Shown here piece after piece: positions 62,786-64,000 of a stretch of DNA of 64,000 nt (positions are counted from its first letter, which is position 1; every line of letters starts with the position of its first letter). Made by a program: the position numbers and the translations under genes. This DNA is from Cricetomys ansorgei. Taxonomy: Eukaryota > Chordata > Mammalia > Rodentia > Nesomyidae. The notes under the pieces are model-generated. The model searched no databases. It was not told where the DNA came from and saw only the letters and a list, made by a program, of their open reading frames with translations. The stretch spans positions 310,001 through 374,000 of the forward strand of contig JAMJFZ010003656.1 in the NCBI GenBank assembly GCA_026225945.1, written 5' to 3'.

Positions 62786-62865
62786 AGGGTGTAGTTCAGT
62801 GGTAGAGTGCTTGTCTATTATACCCAAAGCTCTGGGTTCCACCCCAGCACTGCCAAAAGGTAAAA
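62786..62865 (+). repeat. ID SINE
   Basis: GGGTGTAGTTCAGTGGTAGA, GTGCTTGTCTATTATACCC, GGGTTCCACCCCAGCACTGC: tRNA-type A and B boxes. Confidence 0.75.
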
Positions 62866-63257
62866 AAGATATTTAAAAAGAGATGAAAAGGTAACTTGGA
62901 GAATACAGGGCTACATACTTCCTTTCTTTAGGCATTATTTCTCCCATCCAGTTACTAACCAGACCTGACCCTGCTTAGCTTCTTAGATTGGATTCTGTTA
63001 GAGTGATGATCTTATAAAATACAGCACTTTTTAAGGAAGGCCCTTTTTATATTACTGCCTTTTAAAGTTTTAAAGAATGTATATAACTAAGAGGAAGACA
63101 CTTTATTGTAAGAAAACATTGATCATTAAACTAAAAAATAGAGTTGATCCTTGTTTCAAATTCCTGTGAATATATGACAGAAAATAAAACTTTTTATCTC
63201 AGGATTCAGATCTCTTGCTGCTGATGTTTTCAGTTTTGCTAAGTGAAGATAGACTCA

Positions 63258-63478
63258 GGGTATTGGAGAATTGGACTGGCAGTTAAGAGCACTTAACTGC
63301 TCTTGCAGAGACCCTATGTTTGATTCCTAGTACCCACATGGTGGTTCACAATTATCTTCAACTACAGTTCTAGGGCAGCTCTTCTGACCTCCTTGGGCAT
63401 TAGGCACAGACCTGGTATATATACATACATGTAGACAAAACATTCAATACACATAAAATAAATAAATAAATCTTAAAA
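63258..63478 (+). repeat. B2 SINE
   Basis: AGTTAAGAGCACTTAACTGC, TAGTACCCACATGGTGGTTC, ending in AAATAAATAAATAAAT. Confidence 0.9.
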
Positions 63479-63699
63479 AAACTAAACTAATTTCAGAGTT
63501 CTACGAACTCTTTCAGACCAATAGCTGTTCTGCTAAAGACCAAAATGCTGTTGCTATAGGAACTTATAGTAGAACAGTTGCTTCTAGTTAAATGTAAAAC
63601 TACATGTACTACAAGAAAGAGAAGGAAAAATTGAGAGAGTATACCAAGATTGCCAAATGTTGGGTTTTTGTTTGGTTGGTTACTTTTTTCTTTGCCTTT

Positions 63700-63846
63700 T
63701 TTTTTTGTTTGTTTTATTTTGGTTTTTTGAGACAGGGTTTCTCTGGAACTCACTCTGTACAGCAGGCTGGCCTCACAACTCACAGAGATCATCTGCCTCT
63801 GCTTTCCAAGTGCTGGGATTAAAGGCGTGTGCCACCACCACCCAGT
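63700..63846 (-). repeat. B1 SINE
   Basis: TTTTTTGAGACAGGGTTTCT directly followed by GGAACTCACTCTGTACAGCA (internal deletion), then GGATTAAAGGCGTGTGCCAC. Confidence 0.9.
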
Positions 63847-64000
63847 TCAAAGGTTGTTTTTTAAGGCTGTTGAATTTAAGTGCTCTCCTTGTACTCTTCA
63901 TTATAGTTTTATAAAATTTAGCACTCTTCTATAGCCAATATTTATTTTTAAGAAAGCAGATAAATGCACACAACTTGGTTTGCAAAACAATTTTTCTTCT

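Larger units (their letters stand above)
27690..64000 (+). other. Shroom2: Shroom2 intron 1 (continues past the window)
   Basis: Begins with GTAAGG after Lys55. I found no sequence coding the expected second half of the PDZ domain in the remaining 36 kb, although a short exon could be missed by eye. All open frames here look like chance frames or SINE translations. Confidence 0.8.

Overview
This is mammalian genomic DNA from a muroid rodent. The repeat load shows it: dozens of B1 (7SL-derived), B2/B3 and ID (tRNA-derived) SINEs, rodent L1 tails, and an LTR inserted into a B2. A cricetid (hamster, vole or deer-mouse type) seems more likely than Mus, but the sequence alone does not settle the species. 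The two genes present are neighbours on the X chromosome of eutherians, so this is very probably X-linked.

Left part (1-16,956): coding exons 1-7 of Gpr143 (OA1, the ocular albinism type 1 receptor) on the minus strand. All seven exons keep phase and have GT/AG borders. They give 295 contiguous codons, from the initiator Met to the end of the segment coding TM6 and the following loop. The last coding exons lie left of position 1. Introns 1-6 are about 3.1, 1.0, 5.8, 2.4, 2.1 and 1.0 kb and are full of SINEs.

Middle (16,957-27,524): a 10.6 kb head-to-head intergenic region. It holds MITF-type E-boxes (TCATGTG) close to Gpr143, a local duplication with a 45-bp perfect match near 23.0 and 23.9 kb, many SINEs, and a CpG island at the right end. 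The island contains two G-quadruplex motifs and an in-frame upstream ORF just before the Shroom2 start codon.

Right part (27,525-64,000): the first coding exon of Shroom2 (Apxl) on the plus strand, 55 codons coding the start of its PDZ domain, then more than 36 kb of first intron with no further exon that I recognise. The intron holds SINEs, an antisense L1 3'-UTR with a 429-bp insertion, a 966-bp solo LTR splitting a B2, a 151-bp L1 stub with a 13-bp target duplication, and four alternating purine-pyrimidine tracts of 53-78 bp.

How the genes relate: GPR143 is a melanosomal GPCR and SHROOM2 is an actin/myosin scaffold reported to affect melanosome biogenesis and position in the retinal pigment epithelium. 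The window is therefore a divergent pair of pigment-cell genes, and the region between them is the natural place for shared control elements. I saw no RNA gene other than SINE copies, no CRISPR array and no operon-type structure.
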